Below are positions 37,267 through 46,410 of a stretch of DNA of 64,000 bases, in pieces (the stretch's first letter is position 1; each line of letters starts with the position of its first letter). Position numbers and translations under genes: made by a program. Where the stretch lies: contig JADJNF010000008.1 in assembly GCA_016714445.1 (NCBI GenBank), positions 806,001 to 870,000 of the forward strand. Reading direction: 5' to 3'. The notes beneath the pieces are model-generated. The model made no database searches, was not told the origin of the DNA, and worked only from the letters and a program-made list of their open reading frames with translations. This stretch comes from Saprospiraceae bacterium (GTDB lineage Bacteria > Bacteroidota > Bacteroidia > Chitinophagales > Saprospiraceae).

Positions 37267-37286
37267 GTGCAATTTGTTATACACAC
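37267..37286. repeat. Right terminal inverted repeat of the ISKra4-like element
   Basis: GTGCAATTTG...ACACAC, the exact reverse complement of 34634-34653, followed directly by the target duplication TTTAAAAT. Confidence 0.9.
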
Positions 37287-37352
37287 TTTAAAATATGATA
37301 TTTTAATGTCTAATTTATATTTTGTATTTTTACTTTATTAAAACCAATTCAT

Positions 37353-37709
37353 ATGGCATATGATGAGTCGCTGGCACAACGGATCAGAGAAGTCTTTTTT
37401 AGATTAAAGGTTCCATTCTTTGAAAAAAAAATGTTTAGTGGAGTCTGCTTCATGGTGGATGATAAGATGTGTTGCGGCACTCACATAGATAAAGTAACGC
37501 ATGAAAACCTGCTATTGTGCAGAATCAGCGAAACTGAGGCTGAAAAAGCACTGGAATTGTCTTTTGTGTTGCCAATGAATTTTACAGGCAAACCGATGAA
37601 GGGATATATTTATGTCAGTGAAGAAGGAATCGAAACACAAAAGGATCTGACTTACTGGATTCAGTTATGCGTGGATTTTAACCCAATTGCAAAAAAAAGC
37701 AAGAAATAG
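37353..37709 (+). CDS. TfoX/Sxy N-terminal domain protein
   Basis: A 118-residue protein with only the TfoX N-terminal domain: KKMFSGVCFMVDDKMCCGTHI matches the family's M-F-G-G-x-x-F pattern, and MKGYIYVSEEGIETQKDLTYWI is the usual end. Full-length TfoX/Sxy drives competence genes in gammaproteobacteria together with CRP; short relatives in Bacteroidota have no shown role and lack the C-terminal DNA-binding-like part. It is monocistronic, flanked on the left by an IS remnant and convergent with the pseudouridine synthase gene 9 bases away. Confidence 0.85.
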   Translation: MAYDESLAQRIREVFFRLKVPFFEKKMFSGVCFMVDDKMCCGTHIDKVTHENLLLCRISETEAEKALELSFVLPMNFTGKPMKGYIYVSEEGIETQKDLTYWIQLCVDFNPIAKKSKK

Positions 37710-37718
37710 GTTTTTTTA

Positions 37719-39428
37719 TTAAAATTCTGACGGACACTCCACCATCAATTTTTCTTTGCTCACCGGATGAATAAATTCCAGTCGTTCGGCATGCAAATAT
37801 AATCTGTCTGCACGTGTGCCATACAAGTCATCTCCTTTGATTGGCACCCCAAGTCCCTGTATGTGAGAAGCGTGTACTCTCAACTGATGCGTGCGACCCG
37901 TGACCGGATAAAAGTGAATTCTGGTTTGGTTTTCTATTCTTTCAATAACCTTCCACCTGGTGAGAGCAGGTTTACCATGCTCAAAACAAATCAGTTGTCT
38001 GGGTCGGTCATCAAGATCTACCCTGAGCGGCAGTGCTATCTCTCCATCATCATTGGTAAGGATTCCTTCCAAAACGGCCACATACCTTTTCTGAATTCTT
38101 CTTTTTAAAAATTGATTTTGCAGGTGCTGATGAATTTCTTTGGTTTTTGCAATAAGCATGAGTCCGGAAGTAGACATATCCAACCGATGGACAATTAATG
38201 GACCGGTGGCATCAGGATACATCATTTTCATTCTGTTGTACACAGAATCTACGATCTTTTTGCCAGGTACGGAAAGGAACTCAGCAGGTTTATTGACTAT
38301 TAAAAGGTATTCATCTTCCATTACTATTGGCAGGTCTTTGCCCAGCGCCGGATTACTCAGCATTGGGTTTTCATCCATCTCTATACCTTTCAGCATATGT
38401 GCCAGAATAGGTTTACATTTTCTGTTGCATGCAGGATAAAACTGACCATGTTTCCGCACTTCAGATGAAGGAGATCGTCCCCACCAGAATTCCGCCATAG
38501 TAATGGGTTGAAGATCATGGCTGAAAGCATATTGTAACAATTTAGGAGCAGCACACTCACCTGCACCTGAAGCCGGACTCAAATCATCTTTCAATTCAAA
38601 TATTTCATTGATATTTTTAATTTCTTTGTACTGATTTAAAAATGAATACTGTTCAAACAATTTTTTTTGAAGTGTTACAGACCGGTTTCTCCTTATTTCT
38701 TTGAGTGCACTGATTTCATTTTCAAATATATTGAGTTGTTCCCGGATTCCTTCCAACCGGCATTTCCAGTATTTTATCATATCTTTCAGGCGATAATGGT
38801 AGACTATACTTTCCTGATTGAGTTTTTCATTCAACTGATCAAAATCTTTATCCGAAAGTGTGGATTGTCCTTCATTTCTTTTGATCAGCCGTTGTAGTTT
38901 CGCTTCCTTTATTTCTTGTTTCAGAGCGGATAAAGATACATGATACTCCATATTTTTTTGTTGCATCAAGTCCAGACAACCCAGATATGCAGGTGCTTTT
39001 TCCAGCTCTTCTATTCTTAGATTGATCTGATGGGTCTCTGACTCTTCCTTTTTATAAAAACCATTTACATCCAAAGTGTCATATACAGGAGGTACAAATC
39101 CTTCAAAGTGATTACCTCCCATTAGTTTTCCGGAAAATGCCGCAAGGTATCCCGGATTATTATCTTTATCTTTTATGACCAGGACCCCAAACATTTTTCC
39201 AAGACCATTATTTTCATCTGAAATGCCAAAATCATGCAAAAGAGCAGGCTGGTTAGAGATATAGTTTTGTAGCTCTTCAGCCGCTATAATGGCCAAAGGA
39301 TGAGGATTATAAGAAAAGGGGAATGTAAACTTTTCAGGTAATGGAATATCTTTGACCACCGATTTAAAGCGCAAAATACACTTTGTTGCTTTGATATCCT
39401 GATCTGTTTCTGTTCCGCTATCCATCAT
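37719..39428 (-). CDS. RluA-family RNA pseudouridine synthase with long N-terminal extension
   Basis: Isomerises uridine to pseudouridine in rRNA or tRNA. The catalytic domain is C-terminal (about residues 340-565): FLSVPGKKIVDS, the active Asp in LIVHRLDMSTSGLML, KRYVAVLEGIL, and FYPVTGRTHQLRVHASH. At 569 residues it is far longer than the usual 300; the first 330 contain a ppGpp-independent region with a predicted coiled coil (LEKAPAYLGCLDLMQQ...KQEIKEAKLQRLIKR) and no S4 domain. This layout is known from Bacteroidota and some gammaproteobacteria (RluA-like with N-terminal extension). Target base unknown. Confidence 0.9.
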   Translation of the reverse strand: MMDSGTETDQDIKATKCILRFKSVVKDIPLPEKFTFPFSYNPHPLAIIAAEELQNYISNQPALLHDFGISDENNGLGKMFGVLVIKDKDNNPGYLAAFSGKLMGGNHFEGFVPPVYDTLDVNGFYKKEESETHQINLRIEELEKAPAYLGCLDLMQQKNMEYHVSLSALKQEIKEAKLQRLIKRNEGQSTLSDKDFDQLNEKLNQESIVYHYRLKDMIKYWKCRLEGIREQLNIFENEISALKEIRRNRSVTLQKKLFEQYSFLNQYKEIKNINEIFELKDDLSPASGAGECAAPKLLQYAFSHDLQPITMAEFWWGRSPSSEVRKHGQFYPACNRKCKPILAHMLKGIEMDENPMLSNPALGKDLPIVMEDEYLLIVNKPAEFLSVPGKKIVDSVYNRMKMMYPDATGPLIVHRLDMSTSGLMLIAKTKEIHQHLQNQFLKRRIQKRYVAVLEGILTNDDGEIALPLRVDLDDRPRQLICFEHGKPALTRWKVIERIENQTRIHFYPVTGRTHQLRVHASHIQGLGVPIKGDDLYGTRADRLYLHAERLEFIHPVSKEKLMVECPSEF

Positions 39429-39549
39429 GCAAAGGTAATCACAGCAAACAAATTAGCAACATCTTTGACGTATATATCCTTTTTCCGTTTTCACTTCTTT
39501 TTAATACTGTTTCACTGCATCAGGTTATTTTAATGTATGCTTTCCATTT

Positions 39550-39557
39550 TACCTTTG
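39550..39557 (+). promoter_or_regulatory. -7 box of the beta-helix protein gene
   Basis: TACCTTTG matches TAnnTTTG, 31 bases before the ATG at 39589, with a TTTT stretch 19 bases upstream as a weak -33. Confidence 0.5.
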
Positions 39558-39588
39558 GTCTGTTGTTTAAAATTAAAAATCAATATGC

Positions 39589-40845
39589 ATGAAAAATAGT
39601 GTTTTCTTAATTACAGTCTTTTTATTAATGTCTTCTGTTAATTTTCAAATCAATGCACAGTTTGACAAACTTAAAAAATCAGTGGATAAATCCGTGGCCG
39701 GCTTATCAAAAACAGTAAAAGCTGCCAGTGACACAAAAAAATCAATGGCTCCGGCAACTACTTCTGAAACAAGAGAAAGCAATGTTAAATCAACTGCCAG
39801 CGGGATTGGCAGTAATTATTACATTCGTCCAGACGGCAAAGGTAAAGATGCCACAAAAGAAGCACCGGCCAAAGATATAGCCGCCATTGCCATGCAACTT
39901 AAAGCAGGAGATGTAGTGCATATAGCTGCCGGAACATACACCAGCAAAGCTGATCAGAGTTCGGATGTATTTATTGTACCCATATCAATTATAGGCGGGT
40001 ATAGTCCGGATTTTAGTAAGCGGGATCCTTGGGGACAATACAAAACCGTATTTAGTGGAACCAATGACATCAGTAAAGGTCTTACTACTGAAAGGATAGG
40101 AATCCTGACAGATAAAGGGTACAAAGACTGGACCGGTGAGATTGTTATAGATGGGATTATAATTGATAATGGTGCAAGAAATTATTATTCTGATGCAAAA
40201 GAAGAATTTATCAGACGCAAAGCAAGTCCTGAAAAAGGAATGAACCCTACACCAAATACGCCAGGAATAAAAATAAGAACTGGCAGCGGTACCAAAGTCC
40301 ATATCAAAAATTGTGTCATCACAAATACCGCTCCTACTCAAGGCGCCCTGGATGTTCAGGTTGGGAAAGACGGATCTGCTATCATCGAAAACAACCTTAT
40401 AGTAAACAATACAGGTGAAGGAATCATGTGCAAAAGCAATCACCACGGTGCATCTGGCCACCCATCTTACCTGCTGAGAAACAATACCATTTTGTTTTCA
40501 TGGAAACATGATGCAATTGCCAGTTTTGGTGGAAATAGCATCATGTTTGACAATGCACTAAGTATCGTAGCAGAAAATAATGTTTTTGGATTTGCAGATT
40601 TTGGAGGAGTAAATAACGTCAAACAATGTAAGTTTGTGACTTTAAAAAACAACCTTTTTGTTGGACATAAAAAGTACGATTATCAGGAATTTGGTACAGG
40701 ATTAAAGTTGGATGAAATGGAAGATTATGCCAATTATATAACACGTGAATCCGGCAATAATTATTCTCAGGAAATAAAACTTGACATCAATAAAGCTTGG
40801 GCTCAAAAATATTTTGGAAGGGTGGAAATTTCCGGGCAGAAGTAG
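39589..40845 (+). CDS. Secreted right-handed beta-helix (pectate lyase-like) protein, frame broken near the end
   Basis: A signal peptide (LITVFLLMSSVNFQINAQ) precedes a basic, Lys-rich linker and a parallel beta-helix: YYIRPDGKGKDATKEAPAK, the DUF1565-like entry, then turns such as VHIKNCVITNTAPTQGALDV and SAIIENNLIVNNTGEGIMC. It looks like a polysaccharide lyase or a structural surface protein; no catalytic residue set can be pointed to. The frame ends in GRVEISGQK because of a one-base deficit, most simply in the G3 at 40834-40836; the tail is in the next frame (40834-41027). Full length would be about 479 residues. Confidence 0.8.
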   Translation: MKNSVFLITVFLLMSSVNFQINAQFDKLKKSVDKSVAGLSKTVKAASDTKKSMAPATTSETRESNVKSTASGIGSNYYIRPDGKGKDATKEAPAKDIAAIAMQLKAGDVVHIAAGTYTSKADQSSDVFIVPISIIGGYSPDFSKRDPWGQYKTVFSGTNDISKGLTTERIGILTDKGYKDWTGEIVIDGIIIDNGARNYYSDAKEEFIRRKASPEKGMNPTPNTPGIKIRTGSGTKVHIKNCVITNTAPTQGALDVQVGKDGSAIIENNLIVNNTGEGIMCKSNHHGASGHPSYLLRNNTILFSWKHDAIASFGGNSIMFDNALSIVAENNVFGFADFGGVNNVKQCKFVTLKNNLFVGHKKYDYQEFGTGLKLDEMEDYANYITRESGNNYSQEIKLDINKAWAQKYFGRVEISGQK

Positions 40846-41027
40846 ATGCCGCCGCTAAAGTATCCAATAGTGGTGCAAATCAGCTTAGGGCCATGTTTGG
40901 ACTACCATTGCAAGCTGGTTCAGTTTCCAAAGATGCAGAAGTGTGGCTGCATAGGATGGCATTGGAGGATGCGATTAGATTGGGCTTACAGCCATATGGT
41001 AAAAACAACGGGTGTTCAAAGCCTTAA
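40834..41027 (+). pseudogene. C-terminal tail of the beta-helix protein, shifted out of frame
   Basis: About 64 codons in the next frame: GAEVDAAAKVSNSGANQLRA, FGLPLQAGSVSKDAEVWLHR and ALEDAIRLGLQPYG. This is the usual end of these beta-helix proteins (N-x-L-R-x-x-x-G-L-P-L, then R-x-x-L-E-x-A). It joins the upstream frame if one G is added at 40834-40836. Not a separate gene. Confidence 0.75.
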
Positions 41028-41104
41028 AATAAACATTTTGATTCCCTTAAACCCTGACGGAGGTACACCACCTCCGGCTTTTAACAAATAATAAAAATAA
41101 ACAA

Positions 41105-41953
41105 ATGAAATTCTTTAAAACAATTATCGTAGTAATCCTTCCTTTTTTAGCATTTGGTCAAAGTTTTCCAACAGACGCAAAAGTACTGGAAGATGTTAAA
41201 AAATATCATGGTAAAATTGCGATAGCTAAAGTGCAAAATGAGTGGAAACTTGAAAAAGAAACCGGGTACACCTTTAGTAATATGGCAAAAAGGGTTGTAG
41301 CCGCTACTACAATGAAAGAGAATGGTGTAAATAAAAATCTCATTGGACTGGCCATTTATGTCAGAGGTGGAGCAGGCGAAAAATGGAATTTCTCCCGATA
41401 TTTTGTCACTTCATCTGAAATTCTTGGCCTGGCGGCGCTGACGGAGCAACAAATTAAAGACCAAACCCTGGAATTATTGCGCACAAATCCCGGTCGTGTA
41501 TTTGTCAATTTTAAGGATATCGCCTGGGTGTATGACATTACATTTCCTGAAGGATTAAAAAGTGAAACGGACAGAACCGGAGATATTATTTATAAAGCCC
41601 TGGTCGAATATGAACAAAAATTTATCAGTTCATATCCTTTTGAAGGAGGTTTAAGAAGATTCAAGGCGCCACTTGAAATATATGTCAGACCGGTAGATGG
41701 TATATTGAAAGTTGCAGTTGCTTCTGTAGGCTACAGTGAATCATCAAAAGAAACCCTAATGACAGAAAAACAACACGATGCCTTGATTGTGCTTGGTCAA
41801 AAGCCATTTGATGAATTATATGGCCCACAAGGTCCTACGATTCCCGGCAATAAAAACAATGAAAATTCAAATGAAAACAAAAATACTGAAAACAACCCTA
41901 AATCAGATAAAAAGGGATTGAAATTGCCAAAGTTAAAAATTAAAGGATTTTAA
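41105..41953 (+). CDS. Secreted hypothetical protein, 282 aa
   Basis: Unrecognised. It has a signal peptide (FFKTIIVVILPFLAFGQS). The middle is a mixed alpha/beta domain with WKLEKETGYTFSN, YVRGGAGEKWNFSRYF and FVNFKDIAWVYDITFPEG; the C terminus is a low-complexity Asn/Lys tail (GNKNNENSNENKNTENN) with a basic end, resembling a surface-anchoring linker. It follows the beta-helix gene by 77 bases on the same strand and precedes the TPR kinase gene by 46 bases, so it may be read with either. No family name is supported. Confidence 0.6.
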   Translation: MKFFKTIIVVILPFLAFGQSFPTDAKVLEDVKKYHGKIAIAKVQNEWKLEKETGYTFSNMAKRVVAATTMKENGVNKNLIGLAIYVRGGAGEKWNFSRYFVTSSEILGLAALTEQQIKDQTLELLRTNPGRVFVNFKDIAWVYDITFPEGLKSETDRTGDIIYKALVEYEQKFISSYPFEGGLRRFKAPLEIYVRPVDGILKVAVASVGYSESSKETLMTEKQHDALIVLGQKPFDELYGPQGPTIPGNKNNENSNENKNTENNPKSDKKGLKLPKLKIKGF

Positions 41954-41999
41954 AAAATGTTTAAACCTTTTGCGCTATTTTTACCACTATAATCAGGAT

Positions 42000-44108
42000 A
42001 TGCGTGTAATTTTACTTATTTTTTCTTTTTCTTTTTTGGTTTTTTGTGTCAAAGCGCAAGGGGATTACAATTTTTTAAACAACAGAGTAAAAGACTTAAA
42101 AATCAGGATAGGCAAAGGCAACAATGTCGCCAATGAAATGATTTTAAATCAAGCCGGGTCTTTGAAAGACAGCATATATCAATCCGGATATTTTGATTTG
42201 TACGGGGATATATTGATGACTATTGGCAGACTTAGTCAACAGTTGGGCAGAATGGGCAATGCAGAACTTTATTACAAAGAGGGGTTGGGAAAAGGGCAAA
42301 AGTATAATGACAGTTTATGGGTGGCTGCAGCTTGGGACAGGTTAGGTGATTTTTATGCTTTGGAAGAAAGAAGTTTTTTATCTTTGGAGTGTCATCTTAA
42401 ATCTCTGCAACTAAGGGAAACTTACGATACCACCCGCGTTACTATTGCTGATACCTATCATAATATTGCCCGATCTTATATACAGACAGGTGCATTATCC
42501 ACGGCGGAAAAATACCTGGAAATGTCATTGAAACTCAAAAAGGAATTGAATGATACACTTCGTCTGGGAATTATAAATACGCTGTATGCTGACATATACC
42601 GGTTAAAAGGTCAATATGCTTTGGCAGAAAAATATTATCTCAAAGATCTTCCAAAAAGATTGCAGCAAAATAATTTTGAAGGCCAAACCATTAGTTTTTT
42701 AGGTTTAGCACAAAACTATCAGGATTGGGGAAAATATAAGGATGCTGAAGTATATTTTTTAAAAGCACTCCATGCTGCTGAGACCATAAAAAGACAGCGC
42801 AACATTGGTCTTATATTATTAAAACTGGGAGCTTTATACAAAGCCATAGGACAGCCAGATCGGGCAAAGGCAGTTTTTCAAAGGGCCATTGAGTCCTGCA
42901 CACAAGTAGACTCCAGGACGTATCAACTCAATGCATATCGCAATCTTTATGTGATGTATAAGGAAGACGGTAATCTTCCGAAAGCGATGGAATATCTTGA
43001 ATTATTTACCGCAGTTCAGGATACGTCTTCAAAAGAGTTTCTTAATATGAAAATGGAAGATTTTAAAGCAGCATTAGATTTGAAGGAGAAGGAAAAAGAA
43101 ATTGCAGCGTTGGATGGTGAAAATAAAAAGGGTAAACAAATCAGAAACATGCTCATCATTGGAATTTGCCTCTTATTGCTTTCACTGATCTTTCTGGTCG
43201 TACTTTACAGATCCCGAAACAAGGCAAACAAAAAGTTGTATGAGGAACAAATACACGCTCAATCGTTGTTATCAGAAAAGGAAAAATTATTGGCCGATCT
43301 GCAACACACCAACCTTCAGCTCATCCATTCTGAAAAAATGGCTTCATTGGGTGTTATGACAGCTGGTATTGCCCATGAACTGAATAATCCGGTCAGTTCA
43401 ATTCATGCCGGAGTTGAAGCGTTGATGATGGATTTTAAAGACCTCAGGCCTCTGCTTAATTTGTTGAGTGAGCTTCAGAATTCAGATGATGCAGACGTCC
43501 GCTTCATTTATGATCTGAAAGATAAGGTAACCAAAGTAGATGTGGGTTACCTGTCTGCTGAACTCGAAAAACTGATGAAAACCATCAACAACGGATCTCA
43601 ACGAACGTCAGAAATTATTCAGGGATTAAAGATTTTTGCCAGAGATACAGGAGATCAGCCACAACCTTTTTATGTGGAAGAAGGCATTGAAACAGCATTA
43701 ACATTGCTCCATCATAAACTGAAGCCCAATATTCAAATTATAAAATCTTATCAGTTTGATGGATTAATCATATGTCAGGTAAGTAAAATAAATCAGGTGT
43801 TATTAAATATTCTTGACAATGCCATACAGGCAGTGGATTCCGGCGGGACTATCTCTATAGAAACCAATGCCGGAGAAAACCAATGTAATATTATTATCAA
43901 AGATACCGGTCCGGGAATCGATGTCGAAACCAAAAAAAAGATCTTTGAACCATTTTTTACTACCAAAGATGTCGGCAAAGGCACCGGCCTGGGATTGTCG
44001 ATCAGTTATGCGATCATTCAACAACATAAAGGCAATATCACGGTAGAATCTGAACCCGGTAAAGGAACTTCGTTTATCATAAGTTTACCTTTAAAGAAAG
44101 AACTTTAA
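42000..44108 (+). CDS. TPR-containing membrane sensor histidine kinase
   Basis: A Bacteroidota-type sensor kinase. Start: ATG at 42000 gives a clean signal peptide (MRVILLIFSFSFLVFCVKAQ); the longer frame from 41970 begins with TTG. Periplasmic TPR repeats fill about residues 60-350 (ELYYKEGLGKGQKYND, SLQLRETYDTTRVTIADTYH). One transmembrane helix follows (MLIIGICLLLLSLIFLVVLY), then a coiled coil, the H box MTAGIAHELNNPVSSIHAG and the ATPase motifs NILDNAIQAVDSGG, IKDTGPGID and GKGTGLGLSISYA. It should phosphorylate a response regulator; the nearest candidates are in the cluster just downstream. Confidence 0.92.
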   Translation: MRVILLIFSFSFLVFCVKAQGDYNFLNNRVKDLKIRIGKGNNVANEMILNQAGSLKDSIYQSGYFDLYGDILMTIGRLSQQLGRMGNAELYYKEGLGKGQKYNDSLWVAAAWDRLGDFYALEERSFLSLECHLKSLQLRETYDTTRVTIADTYHNIARSYIQTGALSTAEKYLEMSLKLKKELNDTLRLGIINTLYADIYRLKGQYALAEKYYLKDLPKRLQQNNFEGQTISFLGLAQNYQDWGKYKDAEVYFLKALHAAETIKRQRNIGLILLKLGALYKAIGQPDRAKAVFQRAIESCTQVDSRTYQLNAYRNLYVMYKEDGNLPKAMEYLELFTAVQDTSSKEFLNMKMEDFKAALDLKEKEKEIAALDGENKKGKQIRNMLIIGICLLLLSLIFLVVLYRSRNKANKKLYEEQIHAQSLLSEKEKLLADLQHTNLQLIHSEKMASLGVMTAGIAHELNNPVSSIHAGVEALMMDFKDLRPLLNLLSELQNSDDADVRFIYDLKDKVTKVDVGYLSAELEKLMKTINNGSQRTSEIIQGLKIFARDTGDQPQPFYVEEGIETALTLLHHKLKPNIQIIKSYQFDGLIICQVSKINQVLLNILDNAIQAVDSGGTISIETNAGENQCNIIIKDTGPGIDVETKKKIFEPFFTTKDVGKGTGLGLSISYAIIQQHKGNITVESEPGKGTSFIISLPLKKEL

Positions 44109-44195
44109 CTGAAACTAAAGTAAATAAAAGCTTTATTTCTTCAGGTTTTAATCTCATATTTTTAATTCGTTATTTTTTGTTCGTAATTTAAATGA

Positions 44196-45017
44196 ATGTC
44201 TTACAAATATTTTTATTTATTGTCCGGCATTTCTTTGAAAGGATATAAAGGAACTTTTATCAACATTGTCCTGATGGCATTGACCTTATATGTTGATTCA
44301 AGGATAAGTCCGGTAAGTCGTTCTCAAGCGGATTTGAATCTGCCATTGAATTATCTGATGTTATGTGGTGTATTGATTCTATTCGAAAGAAATGCAATCT
44401 TAAACATATTGAGTGTCGAATTTCAACAAATCAGCATCCGACAAGAGACTGTTTGGCAATGGTTTCAGAAAAGCTGGTATTTTGGGATTCTTATCCTTAT
44501 GGCTGTGATATGGAGAACTTATTTCAGGATAGTACTGATTATTTTTCCATTGCTGGGCCATGTGTATGAAATATTTGATATCTCCTATCAAACTGTTTTC
44601 TGGCCGCTCAAAATACCTTATTGGTTTATTTTTGGATGGATTGTAATCAGAGAACTACGATTGGTGGCAGATATTATCGAGCCTCCGGTGCATCATGTTC
44701 CTTTGATCATAGAATGGATTTCAAGGGCCATTCAGGTAGTACTCATGACGGTATTTCTGACCAATCTTACTGTGTTGATGAACGGATATTATAACACATC
44801 CAAAGGAATATATTCCGGTATACTTCAAAGCATCCCCTTCATGTTGATTGTGTTTACTTTTTTTTATATACCTATACGCTGGGTTGACGTGTTGTCAGAT
44901 TTTATTGATCTGAAATCAAAATGGCAAACCATTTTATTTTGGGTCAGTACTTTTATTCTTATGATAACAGTTATAGAACCACGGATTACTGAAGATATTA
45001 TCAGACTTCACTTCTGA
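44196..45017 (+). CDS. Polytopic membrane protein, 273 aa, hypothetical
   Basis: About six to seven hydrophobic helices (TFINIVLMALTLYV, YLMLCGVLILFE, WYFGILILMAVIW, WFIFGWIVI, QVVLMTVFLTNLTVL, IPFMLIVFTFFYIPI, TILFWVSTFILMITV) with no catalytic motif. The linker SVEFQQISIRQETVWQWF resembles regions around membrane-bound sensors. It precedes a second membrane protein and the REC-LytS gene, so it may be the membrane input of that signalling pair. No family is recognised; the context is the only functional hint. Confidence 0.65.
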   Translation: MSYKYFYLLSGISLKGYKGTFINIVLMALTLYVDSRISPVSRSQADLNLPLNYLMLCGVLILFERNAILNILSVEFQQISIRQETVWQWFQKSWYFGILILMAVIWRTYFRIVLIIFPLLGHVYEIFDISYQTVFWPLKIPYWFIFGWIVIRELRLVADIIEPPVHHVPLIIEWISRAIQVVLMTVFLTNLTVLMNGYYNTSKGIYSGILQSIPFMLIVFTFFYIPIRWVDVLSDFIDLKSKWQTILFWVSTFILMITVIEPRITEDIIRLHF

Positions 45018-45093
45018 TTTATCCCACCTGACTTCAACTTTATATACTAAAGTGGATTTTAACTTTACTTTTGAATTAAATTGTTGAATAAAA

Positions 45094-45396
45094 ATGGGAA
45101 TTCTTTTTGGTTTTGTACTGATATGTTTGATTTTATACGCTATTCTGGTATCACATGCGGCTTACTTTATTTTAAAATTATTTCTGATAAACCTACTCAG
45201 TATACCTGTATCACAAAAACTGATATGGATTATGGTTAATGTTTTGCTATGGGCTCTGGCAACACGTTTTATTTATTTTCTCCTGGTTGATTCCAGAGGA
45301 GGAACTCCAAATATAGAAGGTGTATGGAAATTTTATCTTATACTAAACACCATCTTATTTTTAATAGTATTTTTGTTCGGGTATAAATCCAAATAA
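45094..45396 (+). CDS. Small membrane protein, 100 aa, hypothetical
   Basis: Three hydrophobic segments (FGFVLICLILYAILV, MVNVLLWALATRFIYFLLV, FYLILNTILFLIVFLFGY). It stops right before the REC-LytS gene: the next ATG follows the stop codon without a gap. This tight coupling points to a shared role, perhaps as a membrane partner of the kinase. No known family. Confidence 0.65.
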   Translation: MGILFGFVLICLILYAILVSHAAYFILKLFLINLLSIPVSQKLIWIMVNVLLWALATRFIYFLLVDSRGGTPNIEGVWKFYLILNTILFLIVFLFGYKSK

Positions 45397-46401
45397 ATGT
45401 CTGAACAATATTCTATTTTATATCTGGATGATGAAGAAGACAATCTGACATCATTTAAAGCCGTATTCAGGCGAAACTTCAAAATATATACCGCAAAGGA
45501 TGTTTCAGAAGCATGGGAAATCTTATCAGCAAATGCTATAGATCTTGTGATCAGCGATCAGCGTATGCCCGGGATTACAGGGGTGGAATTTCTGGAAAAA
45601 GTGCACCAGTCTCATCCACATATCATCAGAATGATACTTACGGGATACAGTGACATGCAAGCTATCATTGACGCCATCAACAAAGGTAAAATCTATCACT
45701 ATATTACCAAACCCTGGAAATTTGAATCGCTGAAAGTAATACTTGATAATGCTTTTGAAACCTATACTTTAAGACGGAAGAATGCATTACTCGAAGAAGA
45801 AAAGAAATTATTGCTGATTAAAACCCTTCAACAGGAAAAGGAGCAGGTTATTTCTCAATATGAAATCCTTAAAAACCAGATAAACCCGCACTTTCTGTTC
45901 AATTGTCTGAATACTCTGGCATCTTTGATTGGCACTGACCAGGAAAAAGCCATTAAGTTTACTACACGGTTTTCAAGGATGTACCGAAATATACTGGAGT
46001 ATGGTGATCAGCCATTGATCTCACTTGAAAAGGAAATGGAACTCATTAACACCTATTTGTATCTTCAGAAACTTAGATTTGGTGATTATCTTGGTTTGAA
46101 TCCTGATATTAAAAATACATCTTATTGTGTACCCCCGTTTGCCTTGCAATTGCTGGTGGAGAATGCCATAAAACACAATATAGTTTCTGACACTCATCCC
46201 ATGGAAATAAAGATATTACAAAATGACAACAGTTTAACAGTTACCAACAGAATTCAGAAGAAATCAGTCGCGGAACCATCTTCCGGAATTGGTTTGCAGA
46301 ATCTGAGTCAGCGGTACCAGCTACTTGGCGCTTCTGATGTCGTCATTAAGAATGAAAATGGGTTTTTTACTGTGGTCATTCCTCTTATTCCGGAAACATA
46401 A
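45397..46401 (+). CDS. Response regulator receiver fused to LytS-type histidine kinase
   Basis: A 334-residue soluble hybrid. An N-terminal REC domain (about 5-120) has the acidic pair in YLDDEEDN, the phospho-acceptor Asp54 in VISDQRMPG, the Thr in MILTGYSD and the Lys in ITKPW. A coiled linker leads to a LytS/YehU-type His_kinase region with INPHFLFNCLNTLASL (phospho-His) and an HATPase end (LLVENAIKHN and SSGIGLQNLSQRYQLLG). The order REC first then kinase, without membrane anchor, is typical of Bacteroidota. It is translationally coupled to the preceding small membrane protein and lies 9 bases before the LytTR regulator, its likely phosphate acceptor. Confidence 0.92.
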   Translation: MSEQYSILYLDDEEDNLTSFKAVFRRNFKIYTAKDVSEAWEILSANAIDLVISDQRMPGITGVEFLEKVHQSHPHIIRMILTGYSDMQAIIDAINKGKIYHYITKPWKFESLKVILDNAFETYTLRRKNALLEEEKKLLLIKTLQQEKEQVISQYEILKNQINPHFLFNCLNTLASLIGTDQEKAIKFTTRFSRMYRNILEYGDQPLISLEKEMELINTYLYLQKLRFGDYLGLNPDIKNTSYCVPPFALQLLVENAIKHNIVSDTHPMEIKILQNDNSLTVTNRIQKKSVAEPSSGIGLQNLSQRYQLLGASDVVIKNENGFFTVVIPLIPET

Positions 46402-46410
46402 AGTAAAAAA

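Larger units (their letters stand above)
34633..37286 (-). mobile_element. ISKra4-like insertion sequence, split by a second IS
   Basis: A complete insertion sequence bounded by a perfect 20-bp inverted repeat (34634-34653 and 37267-37286, starting GTGTGTATAAC). Both outer sides carry the direct repeat TTTAAAAT (34625-34632 and 37287-37294), an 8-bp target duplication. Without the 1355-bp inserted IS4-like element and one copy of its 5-bp target duplication, the element is about 1.3 kb. Its transposase gene runs on the minus strand from 37204 to 34653. Family name is by resemblance (GLLIGSGPIEAAHRSV motif) and could be another DDE family. The inserted IS has disabled it regardless of the frameshifts. 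Confidence 0.85.
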
